Positions 37,248-49,507 of a stretch of DNA of 64,000 bases are shown piece after piece (the first letter of the stretch is position 1; each line of letters starts with the position of its first letter). The stretch is taken from the NCBI GenBank assembly GCA_002633005.1, contig NMRA01000047.1, positions 310,913 through 374,912 on the forward strand, read 5' to 3'. This DNA comes from Phoronis australis. Its lineage: Eukaryota > Phoronida > Phoronidae. A model generated the notes under the pieces. The model had not been told where the DNA came from. It ran no database searches and worked only from the letters and a program-made list of their open reading frames with translations. The translations under genes and the position numbers were made by a program.

Positions 37248-39184
37248 GTGGGTGGTATAAAGCTCAGCTCGTCTGCCACTCGCTCGACAATTATAATCCA
37301 ATTAAATCGCTCTTCTAATGGTGACTGGGGATAATGATATTTGCCCGGGGTGTCTTCAGAGGACGCGCACTTCTTGGAAGTTAAACTCGCAACAATTCCT
37401 CCAGGTAAATGTGGCTTCGCTGTTGCAACGACATCCAAATCCGTGATTATAGTAAATGAGCAGTTTGACTGGCTTTTGAAACCAGTCCAATCGACGAAAC
37501 CCTACAGTAAATAATCCCTTCTTCGGTTGGTAGAAAATGAAAGTTAGCGATATTTGAATGAACTTTTTGCGAAAAGCATCCGTAGATTGGCAGCTGTCAT
37601 GTCAAAGCGGACATGAACCGGCGGAGTATCACTGAGAAACACTTGTACTAATATTTACTACAAATTAGAACCTTGCTTCGTGGACCACACACGTCGATTG
37701 AGCGGGATCGGGCAATACACAATAGCTACCCTCCCGTGACCGGAGCCCAATCGGCCAAATGACAAGAGGTCCTTGAGCAAATAGATAATAGTTGCTTGAT
37801 TTTTGACAGCCGGTAAAACAAGAATTTGTGGAAAACATCTTAAAACGAATTTATGCTACTTTTGAAAAACTGTAGCAGATCCTTAATCTACTCACACTCT
37901 CTATCGCTGTTACAGCATATTGCAAAACCATAAAAACGACAGCGCACTCCCAGCTGTTCTCGGTAACGAGTATCTCAATCTTTTTACAGCTAGATAATCG
38001 CTACTAACATGTCCACTTAAGAGGATTAGAACTACCATCCGATATTTCTAAAACATGAAGCCTGAGGGCATAGACTAATAGAGAGTGACTTTTTGTTAAA
38101 TTTTTAGTTCTTCAAAATAACGTCTGCCGGGCTTCTTTTCTGGAAGGAGACATATGAAAAAAAAATAGTGCAGATATTAAATTCTCTCAGGACTTAAACT
38201 GGCAGACCTGGCGTTGACGCAAGCTCTAAAAATGGCGTGCGGGGATTTCTTTGCTCGTTTCAGGACAGGGGGTGGTCCCCTGCCCCCACCACTAAATCCG
38301 CACATGGTGTAAGTAAATGGAAAACGCAAAGCAACGTATGTCATGCAATGGCGTAATATGTTTCAGTAGGCATTTAAATAATTTACGTGTAACCAAAGCA
38401 AAACATTTGTCAGGATATGCTTGCTGAATATTTTTTGCGAAAACCAAGTTTCCCCCATGAATGATATTCGATTTATCAAACGCTCTCCGTTTTTTGCTTT
38501 TTGAAGCCACAAAAACATCAAGTATTATAAAATATGATGCCATCAAAAGTAGACGCCTGTTTATTTTTAGCTCCATGTTTCGGGTGGTCTTGTTTTCATA
38601 GATTTCTGATATGTTTTCAAGTGCAGTGAAAATTTAAAAAGAAGAAACCGACGCCCATGACACTGGTTTTCTGAATGAAATAAAAAATGACAGTTCGTGC
38701 GCAGAAACAAATCTTGCTCACGGCAGTCTTTAATTCTCGGTGCGAACACTCCCGGCATTTTTGGTGAGTTTAATGGAGCTAATTAAGTGGTCATTCCAAC
38801 AAAAATATTCCAATAATTCAATTTGGTCCAAAAAGCTCATGAGAAATGCCAACGCCAGGGACTACCTAGTGAACCATTGCCAGGTGCAGGCCAGCTGTAG
38901 AGGATGGCAAGACAGCAATAACAGCGGGGAGTGAAAGGAAGAAAATAACACCTGTACGAAACATGCTGCGGAAACGTGGGGGCACCGGAAGTTGAAATGT
39001 GATGGGCGAAAACAGAATGATGATGTTTAGAGATCGACGAAATCGAACGCAGTGGGTTCGTGCTACTCCAGAGGTCCAGCGCGATCAGTGAGCTATAGCG
39101 ACTTGCCATGCCGGAGGGCGTGTGCACGCCGTGATCTCAGTGGCCTCAGGCTGAGAGCAATGTCCTAATTGGTTTTTAACCTTG

Positions 39185-39446
39185 CATGCGCGCACCCAGG
39201 GGGGGGGGCTCGGGGGGCTCCAATGAGCCCCACCCCCATTTGGCGAAGTGGGCAAAAAGGTCGGCTTCAGAGAAACAAAAAGTCCGAGCAAACGAGACAA
39301 AAGTCCACTAAAAAAGCCGCGCAGAGGTACAGTTCACAGTTCTGAAGGTGGTACCCCGTTTTTTAGTCCTCCCGCTTCTTTGTCAGCAAATGGTCCACAT
39401 CGCCAGAAATTCGAGCCCCCCATGTTAAAGGCTGGGTGCGCGCATG
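39185..39446. mobile_element. MITE with CATGCGCGCACCCA terminal repeats, copy 2
   Basis: It has the same 14-bp terminal repeats as 24226-24461 (39185-39198 and 39433-39446), but the interior is in the opposite orientation. The G-run is at the left, followed by CAATGAGCCCC, then GCGAAGTGGGCAAAAAGG and GAGAAACAAAAAGTCCGA, complementary to blocks in copy 1. It is non-coding. Confidence 0.85.
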
Positions 39447-42400
39447 CCCTGTATAATTTTTATCAGAAAATAAAAATGCTCATTTGATCCCGAATTAAGT
39501 TTGTCTTTTCTTATTTTTAAAAGTGTCTCGAAATTGCATTATGTTTCGCGCACTGCCTACATTCCAAGGATGGTTTGTAATGGTTCTGTCTGGCCATGGT
39601 GATACAATGTTCACATGGGGAATTTTTATAAGGCGGTTGACAGATCAATGAAGACTGTCAGAGTGGACCGCGTTCAGATTTGAAATTTTTAGGATATGGA
39701 CGGTAGTCAGGAGGTCGAATCAGAAGGTAGATGAGACGCTTAAACCGAGTGTTCTGTCTGCCGCTGTGCATCTCGCGATTAATTAGTATACTAAGTATGC
39801 TATTACGTGTGATCACTGAGAAAAGAGTCTAAACAAAAATCACGTTACGAATGTAGGCATTTACGATAAACACTGTTATGGAGTTCAAGTTTGGAGTTGG
39901 GCCATAAGACGGCAGATCAGACGTCTGACGTGAATTTTCAGACCTCAGATATGCCCTGTTTGAACGGCATGTGGACGCTGTACGCATTTAAAAAATCTTT
40001 GCCATGATAATCGCTTTCAACGTTTTGTTGCAATGGTGAAGCAATCAGCGATTATATTGAAGCAGTAAATTGTGGAAGGGCTGGACCAGCATTTGATTTT
40101 CTGGTCTGGAGTATTTTTTACGTTCAGAGCTTTTGAAGCGACGGAGATGTGTTCCGTAAACGCAGAAATTCGTGAAATTGCAAAATCATGCAAATCCTTG
40201 AGAGATATCACCATGCAGTTACCAGGAAGTCACGTGATCACAGTACCCTTTTATCTGTATTTTCTCGTTATAATAGCTAGAACACAGCCCGGTGTCACGG
40301 GGGTATGTCTAGATGTATTGATTAGGTTTTTAGTTGCCGAAATGCAGTTGCCGTTAGTAACCGTTGTCTCTGGACTGTACGCAATATTAGAATCGCCGAA
40401 AGCATTGTCAATCGCGAGCCAGAGATGCTGGTGTAATGGGAGCCAAGATAATTTCGTCACAATAGCCGAATTATTGCAAACAGATGAATAAAGCTTAACA
40501 TCTAACGTCGCATTAACACGCATTTTCTCCAAAGAACCTTTCTTTTTTCCAAAGACTGATCTGTTTTATTTTTGAAAACGATTATCCCTCATTCTTTAAA
40601 TATATGTGCACTAGGCGCGCACAAATTTCACGGAAGAAAGACTTGCATTCTTGCTCTGAACGAATGAGAATTGTTTTCATAATCGCGTGAGTTACAGAAA
40701 ATATTTCAACTCGTTTACGAGTCGGACCACCCGCGGCCACATTAATTACATGAGAGGTTAAATTGCTTAATAGTCCAACAGTCATCAAGAGTCAGAATAA
40801 ATGGACACAAGTAAAGAGTTGGACTGACACTTCGATATGGGTATCTATTTTGTATCCACGGGGTGGCCGTATCTCGAAGTGACGAAAGAGCGGCGCTTCA
40901 AGCTTGCTGACGTCATGGTCATTATCTACGCGTCTGTCAAATACTTCACAACAAAACTACTTTCATGATCAAGGAAAATGATAAAAGCATGATCTGCCCA
41001 GTAAGTCGATAGTTGAAAAGTCTGCTGCCTGAAGGATCTATAGCTTGACGGGCTGATAAGTCATTTTTCTAATCACTACCTGTTACCAAAAAACAAGCCT
41101 TACTTTTTGACTTACTAAAGGAATATAATCACTTTTACGACCGAAAATGCATTTTTGGTATGAGATAGACTTCTTCGGGTTATTAGCTTTGACCAGAGCT
41201 GTGAAGCAACAAAATCCGTTGAATTTTTGCGATTTTGCTGCAAAGCGCCAATTGTTGCCGTTGTCTCCCAAACATTCGCTGAAAACCAGGCTGGTAATTT
41301 AACCCATTAAAACGTTCAAAAACTTAACGAATGGGTTTTATTTCCGCCAGCAGTTGAATGCGACAGCAGGGTTTGCAGTTTGGATTCTGTCGATGATGCC
41401 CCTTAAAAGTGTTTCCATCGAAACTTGAATAACCGATTCATAGAGGCAGAAAACTCTTACCCTCGGCGCACTGACCATATCTGGTTATCACAAGTTCGCA
41501 TGAGGGCGCTGATGTATACTTATCATCCATGTTGCTATTTTTGTGAATACTTTAATGTTGCTATTCTGTTTTATTTTCACTACAAGACTTTTAAATCTTT
41601 TAACTTAAAAGTTAATAAAGTGCACGTTATGAAGTTAAAAAACTATTGAACTCCACCCAAAAATATGTGAATGATGCACTTCTATACTTTGTAGTTGCTA
41701 AATCGATGAAAATAACAAGTGAGTTCGATTTTTACTGTGGACACAGTTATTTTGAATCTACATGTAAAACCCGTGACTGTTAGCAGATATTCCCGCAAAT
41801 GGAGATCCAATAACGTGAAGGCTTTCAGACAGGAGTCTCTGTTCCAGGGCGCATAAAACTGTCCCATCCGCTAAGTTCCTTAAATCTACTGCGTATTTGT
41901 GGACTTGTGAAAATACTGATTGTACTTTCTTATGCTGTTTGAGTCTCATAACTTCAATTTTTGATTTTAATACAAATCGAGAGTGAACATTACGTTGAAG
42001 TCTCAATATTAGTGAAAGTAAGTAAGGATCTTTTCGTGCAACGCCTCAAACTTAATGACTGAAGTCCCTAAATATTTTGACTGAATCAAGGGTTTAGTTA
42101 TTAGCTATATTATTAGAAAATGTCATTAGTCAAAGAGGACCTCATAATAAAGATAAAATATTACATTTCTGAGTAAAGAACGAAACAAATACGCAAAAGA
42201 TTTAGGGAACTTAGTTGGGACTGTTAAGTGCAACCGGACACTGCAAGGGGGAACCAACATTTTGTCCGGCTGTAAGCATTTGCGCAAACCGCGACTGTAG
42301 ATGCGCATAGCACCGAATGGAGGGAGGGGGGTTTGCCCCGATCTCCCACCCAGGAAATTTTTCTGTTTTTTCCTCTAAAAATCAAGCATTTTCCTTGATT

Positions 42401-42474
42401 TCTGATGTATTATCCAAGAAAAAAGGCAAAAAATACAGAAAAAAAAAACACGAATAACGTGTCACACGGGAAAA

Positions 42475-42548
42475 AGTGCGAGTTCCACAGACCCGAACTC
42501 ACGACCTGGCTGCTTGGACGCGCATGCTTTACCACTAAACCAGCACGA
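42475..42548 (-). repeat. tRNA-Gly-like relic (SINE head or tRNA pseudogene)
   Basis: On the minus strand, TGGTTTAGTGGTAAAGCA resembles a D arm/A box, GTCCAAGCAG resembles the tRNA-Gly(UCC) anticodon arm, and GTGAGTTCGGGTC resembles a T arm/B box. The stems are imperfect, so it is not a functional tRNA. An A-rich tract lies beyond its 3' side. It could be the head of a tRNA-derived SINE. Confidence 0.4.
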
Positions 42549-45500
42549 CTTCACTAACACACCTCACACTAAGAAACCTACTTGTTTATGGTCCACAGCG
42601 TTTGCGCGCCAAACCTACTTCTTTCTGTAATGCTTATTACACGTTTTATATTTTGTGCAATCGCTTCTTAACAAATTTGTTGTATTTAAATTTGTCTTCA
42701 AATACCCAAAAGACCAAATCCGTTTTTCGTGATGACGGGATTGCTTTGGAAATCGTCTTAAGTTAAGGTTTGACAAAGAGAGAAATAATGAGTTTCTGAG
42801 GGATTCACTAAGGCTTCGATTAAAATTCACATCTTACCAGCAACTTCTGTTTTTTCATCGTCACTCAGGTTACATTTTTTTTAAATGAAGTAAATTTTCC
42901 TCATTGCACAGTGGAGCAGACGACGGAAACGGAGTCGTATTGCGCAGCGCCACTGCCGGTCGCCTGGGATATCGCGGGAGAGCCTACATTTAGCCATAGT
43001 TACGTTACGAATGCGCCGTGTTCCGGATTTGACACTTGAAATTGGATCTGAGCCCCCCCCCCCCCAAACACCGACACTGCACAAATATAAACCTTTTTTG
43101 ATCCGTATAGTTTTAATTACTGGGGCAAATTAATAAACTCAGCATTTCCCTACGCTCTTGCTGTTTTATTTTTTTTTGCGGCAGCCAAGGGGGTGGGGCC
43201 CGGGCCCCCTGCCCCCCCCCAAATCCGCCTATGCACTGGTACCCTCGGTAGATATATCACGCACATCAGGGAACTCAGTAATTGACTGGCGCGTGCCAGC
43301 TTTCATATATGCGCCTCCGTGACCTATTAATGCAAATTAATTGGTCAAAATAAAATAGAGGCGTGGTTAAATACTCCGCCCGAATACCCTCCCAGTACGC
43401 GAAAAAATGCATGACTGAGCCGTCGGTAAATGAATATGCAACAGAATGTATATCATCAGCCTGAAATAGAACAATATTTTTTCATAATTTGCATCTTATT
43501 GTGCAGTTTTACTTACGACAATCTTACAAATTCGGCATACGCCCGCAGCTTTGTGCTGTGTACAATTCAAGGCTTTTATTCATCAGACCAGTCACGATTG
43601 ACGTGACTAAGCAAAAAGACAACTGAATTACTTCTTAAACGAATTTGGGAGAAAATCTTTCAATTATTTTCAGTTTTGCTCTTCAGCTTCGCTCTTCAGC
43701 TTTGCTTTTCAGCAACTGTTAAATGGAGCTTGACGATTTACAAGTTTTATCTTAAAAACACATCAATAAAGAAAGTAAGAAAAGTACACGCCTATAAAAA
43801 TTCATGCTAGAAGAAAGGGAGCGTACACTTTGTAGAGCAAAAGAATTTTGTGTTTTTACAATCCAAAGCTGGAACTCCGCCGCAGGTGTGTTTCCGAGAT
43901 CAAAAACATCCTCAAGATTGTCTGCACATGGCTGCGCCCCCGAGCTATGGCAGGAGCTCGTTCGCCCTGACATTTCCATTCATCTAGAAATCGATGACGT
44001 CATTCGAGGTGTGCCACCGCCGAAATTGTACAATATAAATCGATAAGTTTGTATATGGTGTGAAGACTAACTTTGATCTATTGGGTCGAGCAGTCTATTA
44101 CAAAAATGTCAACACCATCCACAAGTCAGTGTTGTTTGGGCAAGCAGTCGCCTGCAAATTCCATTCATAAAATATGATCGGCCACAGTGTGCTGCTATTA
44201 TGAAAGAAAATTCGCGCACCAATGCAAATTTGTTTTCTGAATGAAGTCCGATTGTGCGCGTGTGAGCAGAGGGACACCGCGCGTGGCCCGTGTTTCACAG
44301 CACGACGTCTGGGTGGGTATGTAAGCAAGTTTAACAGTGGATTAATGGTTGACATAACAAACACGTTTAGGAGAACTATACCCCACACAGAGTTCGTGTG
44401 AATGACACTCAATGATTTGTAATTACAACGATAGCTTAATATAGCGCCTACAGAATCACCCTGAAACTGTTGACTGATAGTATTCCTAAATTCTCAGTTT
44501 TTCATTATGACTACCACCTGTTACGTAGTTTAAAAAACGACTGAAAATCCATAGATTATTATATCAACAAACTTCTGAATTTTTGCGCAAGGACAGCCGT
44601 ACGTCTTGGAGACAAATATTGTTAAAAACTTAACGTGACCGGGGCCTAGATCAGATCTTTCCGCCTGTAACTCTGGCAGATCTCACTTAGGCGGTCGAGG
44701 TCTATCTATCGAACAAAAAATTTTCAGAGAGTCATACTTATAAACCTAAAATCACAATCACTTCTCGCTTCTGTTGACTATATTGAAGAACAAACAGAAA
44801 ACGTGATTTCCCGCCAAAAAGGGCATGGTCATGAAATTAACATAATTTTGCTTCCATTATTTGCATCTGAGTGTTACACACAGAGATGAAAAGTCATTTG
44901 ATGTAACAGCAGAAAACATTGTTTCGTATAGTCATCAAATTTTCCTACAATACACCGTTCACAATTTATGCTTTTTGTGAAATGAGAGTTTACATAGTTG
45001 AAAATGAAAAAAACAAACGCAAGAACAACGTAAACGTCGAAAAAGTTGTAAAATTTCGGACCGTCCTCTTCTTAATAAGTTGCGTAATTTCTGGTGCTGA
45101 GATTCTTTACCGTTTTATTCTTCAAATCTGACTGATCGAAAAGGCTGGGCACAAGAGTCTATCGGAGTTGACGTTTAAATAATATACCATACTTATAACA
45201 AGAAGCAAGAGATATTCCAAACTGACGTCTCTATACAATATATTAAAATACATCCCTCTTTTCTATAGAGGCTTCTAAGGTGCCACGTGGCCTTCGAATA
45301 ATGACGATATGCTCATTTGAAATGACAGAGCTATTAAGAAATCGTTCAATGGCATGGGATTGAGCAGTCGGTTCGAATCTAATCTGAAAGGCGCAGCGTA
45401 GAGCACCTCTCCACCGCGTGTGTGTGGTCTTTTATAACAACCTGGCTACTGATTTATACTCGCCTGCTATGTATTTGTAAATAGGAATGACGAAAGCGTA

Positions 45501-46547
45501 CTGCTCAAGTAAATATTGTTTCAAAATGAGCGCCAACTCTGGGTCCGGCCATCTACAGGCTACGGTCACTGGCGGACGGTGAGGTGGGCCGCCGGCAATC
45601 CTGGCGACAGTGGCAGCAGTGAAACAGCTTGAAATTATGGCAAAGTGTCTGGGAAATGCCGGATTGATACCGATCAACTGACAAGACAGCATAAACCTTA
45701 ACTGTTGTGAAAAAATGGACTTCCTTGTCCTCCATCATTTTATACACGTGAACAATGAGAGCCTGTACACGGAGTCGTCTGTACGAAATGCCCATAGCAG
45801 GATCATTTTAGGCACCCGAACAGTATGATCAATCAGAAGAAATCGTTGAAATTGGAACATTTCGTAAATTATATCATTGTATATGTATTTGCGTATTTTT
45901 ACCATTAAATTTCTGGAGATTGTAAAAAGTGTTTATTTATCAGGCAATTTCAATGACCATTTTCGGGATCATCACAAAAATAAACGTAAAAAGACGGTAA
46001 TAATTATTATGTCAGATTGAAAAAAAATATTTTGAAATTAGAGCATTAGGTTGTGACTCCCACGTTAACTAAACTGGCTAACGTTGAAATTATTGACATA
46101 AACATTTACCCTAAAATGAATCGTTAAAAATAATCTTTACGATTCATTTTAATTAAAAAGTTAAAGACTAATTTCTACACAATACCAATTTAGTCAAAGA
46201 TTATTCCGAAACAATCCTCCTAATTTTCACAATACGCCATTTTTTCATAAGAGGCAACATTTAATATTTTAAACTTAGTTGGTTGTGAAGGGACACAAAC
46301 TGGTCAGGGAAGATGATTCACATAAATTATATACATATACACACTTCTTGTTAAACTTTAGAAATTTTGCAAAAAAACATAAAAACACAAATATCTTAAT
46401 GGCTGTATTGGAAACGAGATTCATTTCATGTGTCACTGCCCTGTCCTTGGTGATGTGCGCCGAAATTTGCTGACGCCATACGGCAGATGATGCCAGGGTA
46501 GTTCGATTATTCCAAAGCTATGATCTTTGTGAATTAAAAAGCCTGGC

Positions 46548-46716
46548 CAGTGGCGGATTTAGAGGGGTGCCAAGGGGCCATGCCCCCCCCCCCCCCCCCC
46601 AAACTCTCCAAGATTCCATTTGGCAGTTCGGGGGTGCAAATGACTGTCTGACTGGCAAAATCCTGGCTAATACTCTGCCCTGGCCCCCCTAACTAAAAAT
46701 CCTGGATCCGTCCCTG
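46548..46716. mobile_element. hAT-like MITE with C-run interior
   Basis: The left end is CAGTGGCGGATTTAGAGG. The right end is CCTGGATCCGTCCCTG, an imperfect complement. The direct repeat CTGGC touches both ends (46543-46547 and 46717-46721). The interior is non-coding with a run of about 16 C. The superfamily assignment rests on the CAG...CTG-type ends. Only 5 bp of duplication are visible, rather than the 8 expected for hAT. Confidence 0.6.
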
Positions 46717-48064
46717 CTGGCGTTATATATTTCAAGAGCAACGGTGCCAAGAGCTGAACAATGCAAAGCTATTATGTAAACTGCATTATGAGGCCAAGGC
46801 CTACATACAATACATGTTTCTGCTTCTGATTGTATAAGGGCTGTACTATGGGTGCTGAAAGTTTCTATTTAAAGTCATCTTTCAATTGATTAAACTTATA
46901 TATTCTAAACCGATGAAAGCAAATGCTGGAGGAAAGTTCTAAAAGATTCGAATCCTTACCCAGCAAATGGAAGTCAGAGTACGTTGCGTAATGATAACAC
47001 TGTTTAAGTTTGTTTTAACTCATCCATTCAATAAATGTCGCACTAGAAAGTAACCATATTCTCACATGGGAGAAATCAGTTGATTTTGACAAAAAAGAGA
47101 GAGCCCAAAAGCCCGTCTATTTTCAAATCTTGCAAACCGCAATTTTCAATAAATTAAAAGTTCCGTGGAAACGAATGGAGCATTTCTATGTAGGCCCCTA
47201 GAAAAAGTGTTCAAATTTGGATAACCTCGTATCTCAGAAATGACCGACCACAGTCCTGTAGTGGTAAAATTAGAGGCAAATAGGCGCCCAAAGCCCACCG
47301 CATCACCTTGAGCACTGAACGTTACTTGCGGTGCGTAGGCGCTACGTTCAAATGCCAAAAGGATGTTGGCTGCGCCTACGTGCGTCTACGCCCCACTACA
47401 GCACTCGCTGACCGGATTCACATGAAAGTTTCAGACATCATGGTGTTTTCACTGTTCTCCGAAACGGTGTTAGGGTTTGTTCTTAAAATGTTCCGCTTTT
47501 GCACGAGGGTCTATCAAAAATAAGACTGCAGATTTTGCAGACATTTGACAAAATGTACAGACCTGTCGATAAGATCCTGCAGAACCTTAACGAATCCATA
47601 CATGATCAAGATATTGGGTATGCAGGTTTGTATGTATTAAAGACAATCTCAGTTGGAAATGGGCAGAACAGCAATAGTATATTATGTGTTTAAGATAAAA
47701 AAATCTTTTTGTAAGTATACTGGTTATTCATTAAACCATTTCAGTTTTCAAACCTAAATGTATTCGAAATCGCAATTCAAGAACAGCCTACGCACCGAGT
47801 TTGAGAGAAAAAACAAAATGGAAACTTTTTATTTCATCCACACATAAGATCCGGGTGACGGGTGAATAACCGAGTTTGTGTGCAGCACTTAGACGCAGAG
47901 TATAAAAGTTGTGAAATTAATTAGAAATGTTATAGCTAAAATTTATTTTGGTCATAGCGAATACTTTTTCCATGTACAGGAATCGAATGGTACATGTACT
48001 CTGCTAGAATTCAGACACAGCCATTAAGCAAGATTTCAAACTCTCCAGGCTGAACAAAGTTAGT

Positions 48065-48152
48065 AATAGTCATTCAGAGGGGTCCCACATTTTGAGAATC
48101 TGTTTTTCCACCAAACTGATTCTCAAAATCCAGAATCCTATTAATGACTATT
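48065..48152. repeat. Short MITE-like hairpin
   Basis: AATAGTCATT (48065-48074) faces its complement at 48143-48152. Inside, ATTTTGAGAATCTGTTT (48089 on) faces AAACTGATTCTCAAAAT, a variant of the GAGAACCAGTTT family. Confidence 0.65.
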
Positions 48153-49091
48153 GCCCAGATTTCGTTGTTGAGAGTATGCATCGTGCGTGAAATACAGATC
48201 TTGGTTATTTCTACATAAGGAATAATAGATAATGTACAAATAGGTACCGACAGGGCGTGACAACATTGAGTCAATAAATCATTGAGACGCGTTTTACAAC
48301 TGCATACGAAACATGATTCTTGTGCCACCACACAGGCAACGTATTTCACACTTTATATATACACAGCAATTTTCATGTTTTATATCCTGACACCAGGATC
48401 GCCATACGCCTTGGTTTTTCGCTCGAGGCACGCCTCTCTCACGCCGAGAGATGATGTAATACAGTAATTCTACGTTTTTCAAATCTTTTTCAATGTAAAC
48501 ATTCCCAAATTCATGGTCAGCAATGTACATTGAGAACGTTCCAAATTATTCCCCAACTGTCAAACTTTGAAAGCGGTTTGGGATGCACTGAAATGTGGAC
48601 TTCAAGAAAACTTTAAATTTGCCTAATACTATTTCAGGTACCTCACTAAACAAACACTTAAATCATACAGTAAATACAAATAAAAAATGTCGTTATATGA
48701 TATGTACAAGTGTCTCGTCTATATACAAAATATAGGGAACTCAGGAATGATTATTCTTTCCCCATTGAGTTAGTTTCGCACATTAACCGATAATGTCCAT
48801 TTTTCGGTTTTGCTGACCACAATGTTCACAAATAGTTGAAAATTACTCAAATGCTGTACTATAACAGCTATTTTCCATGCGTTTGCAGAAAGGTGCCTCA
48901 CATCAAGTTTACAGCTTTCTGTTAGTCAGCATGTCAACAAAAGGGTTAACGTGGGCATTGTTAGTGGGTGAGTGGTAGCAACAACTAGCACCCTCTTTTG
49001 GCAACTAGAATGACTTTTAACCGTATGATTCGTTGGCAGTTTTCGCCTCGGAAATTTACCATACACATTGGCGGCGCACCATAGGAGGCTA

Positions 49092-49119
49092 GGGGGGGGG
49101 GGGGGGGGGGNGGGGGGGG
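49092..49119. repeat. Poly-G tract with an unresolved base
   Basis: About 28 bases of G with an N at 49111, followed by TATAGCCCCCCCC. The length is unreliable. The G-run facing a C-run suggests a C-rich MITE interior as at 46548-46716. Confidence 0.85.
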
Positions 49120-49507
49120 TATAGCCCCCCCCACTTTTTTCAGTGCTGCACCGCCCATGATACAGTACATGACAACTTAACCCCTAAATCATTTCTGGAT
49201 ACGTGTTACGCACATAGCACCATTATCGTAGTTTGGTCACTTGTTTCCAAAGTAAAATTCCCCCACATATCTGCCCATTGATTCAAAATAATGGCACACA
49301 TATTACACATGTGAACGCGGCTTTGACAAACAACTACAGTAAGGAGTTAAAAAACCATGGCTTTCAATTTTGTTTCAGTTGACGCGTGACTTCATTCTTT
49401 TTTTAACTTAGCGAATTAAAGCTTAGAATGAACACTATCGAGAACACATATTCTACTCAACTTACTGTAATAAAATATCAAAACACTCCAGGACAATTCC
49501 TTTGTGC

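Larger units (their letters stand above)
36669..49507. other. Gene-poor spacer
   Basis: Nearly 13 kb without a supportable gene. Frames of 60-140 codons occur (for example 40072-40491 plus and 45432-45692 minus), but none shows a known motif. Supported content is a possible TATA box (37239-37247), two MITEs (39185-39446, 46548-46716), a tRNA-like relic (42475-42548), a hairpin (48065-48152) and a long G run with an unresolved base. Fragments resembling C-rich MITE ends (AAATCCGCCTATG near 43226, AAATCCGCAC near 38293) are scattered. Confidence 0.5.

Noticed and set aside
38292-38576. Minus-strand frame with a signal-peptide-like start, possibly a GM2A-like paralogue exon
   Set aside because: It lacks the FSDC motif and a donor in the expected place. 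The resemblance is only a hydrophobic start and basic residues.
40072-40491. 139-codon plus-strand frame, with a similar-sized minus-strand frame over it
   Set aside because: No motif, no ATG near the start, no splice context. Both strands are open, which suggests chance.
45432-45795. Two overlapping minus-strand frames with Cys/Pro-rich stretches
   Set aside because: Different frames, no recognisable domain, no consistent splice model.
47541-47632. Possible internal exon with TTGCAG acceptor and GTTTGT donor
   Set aside because: A short isolated segment with no neighbouring exon in phase and no recognised family.
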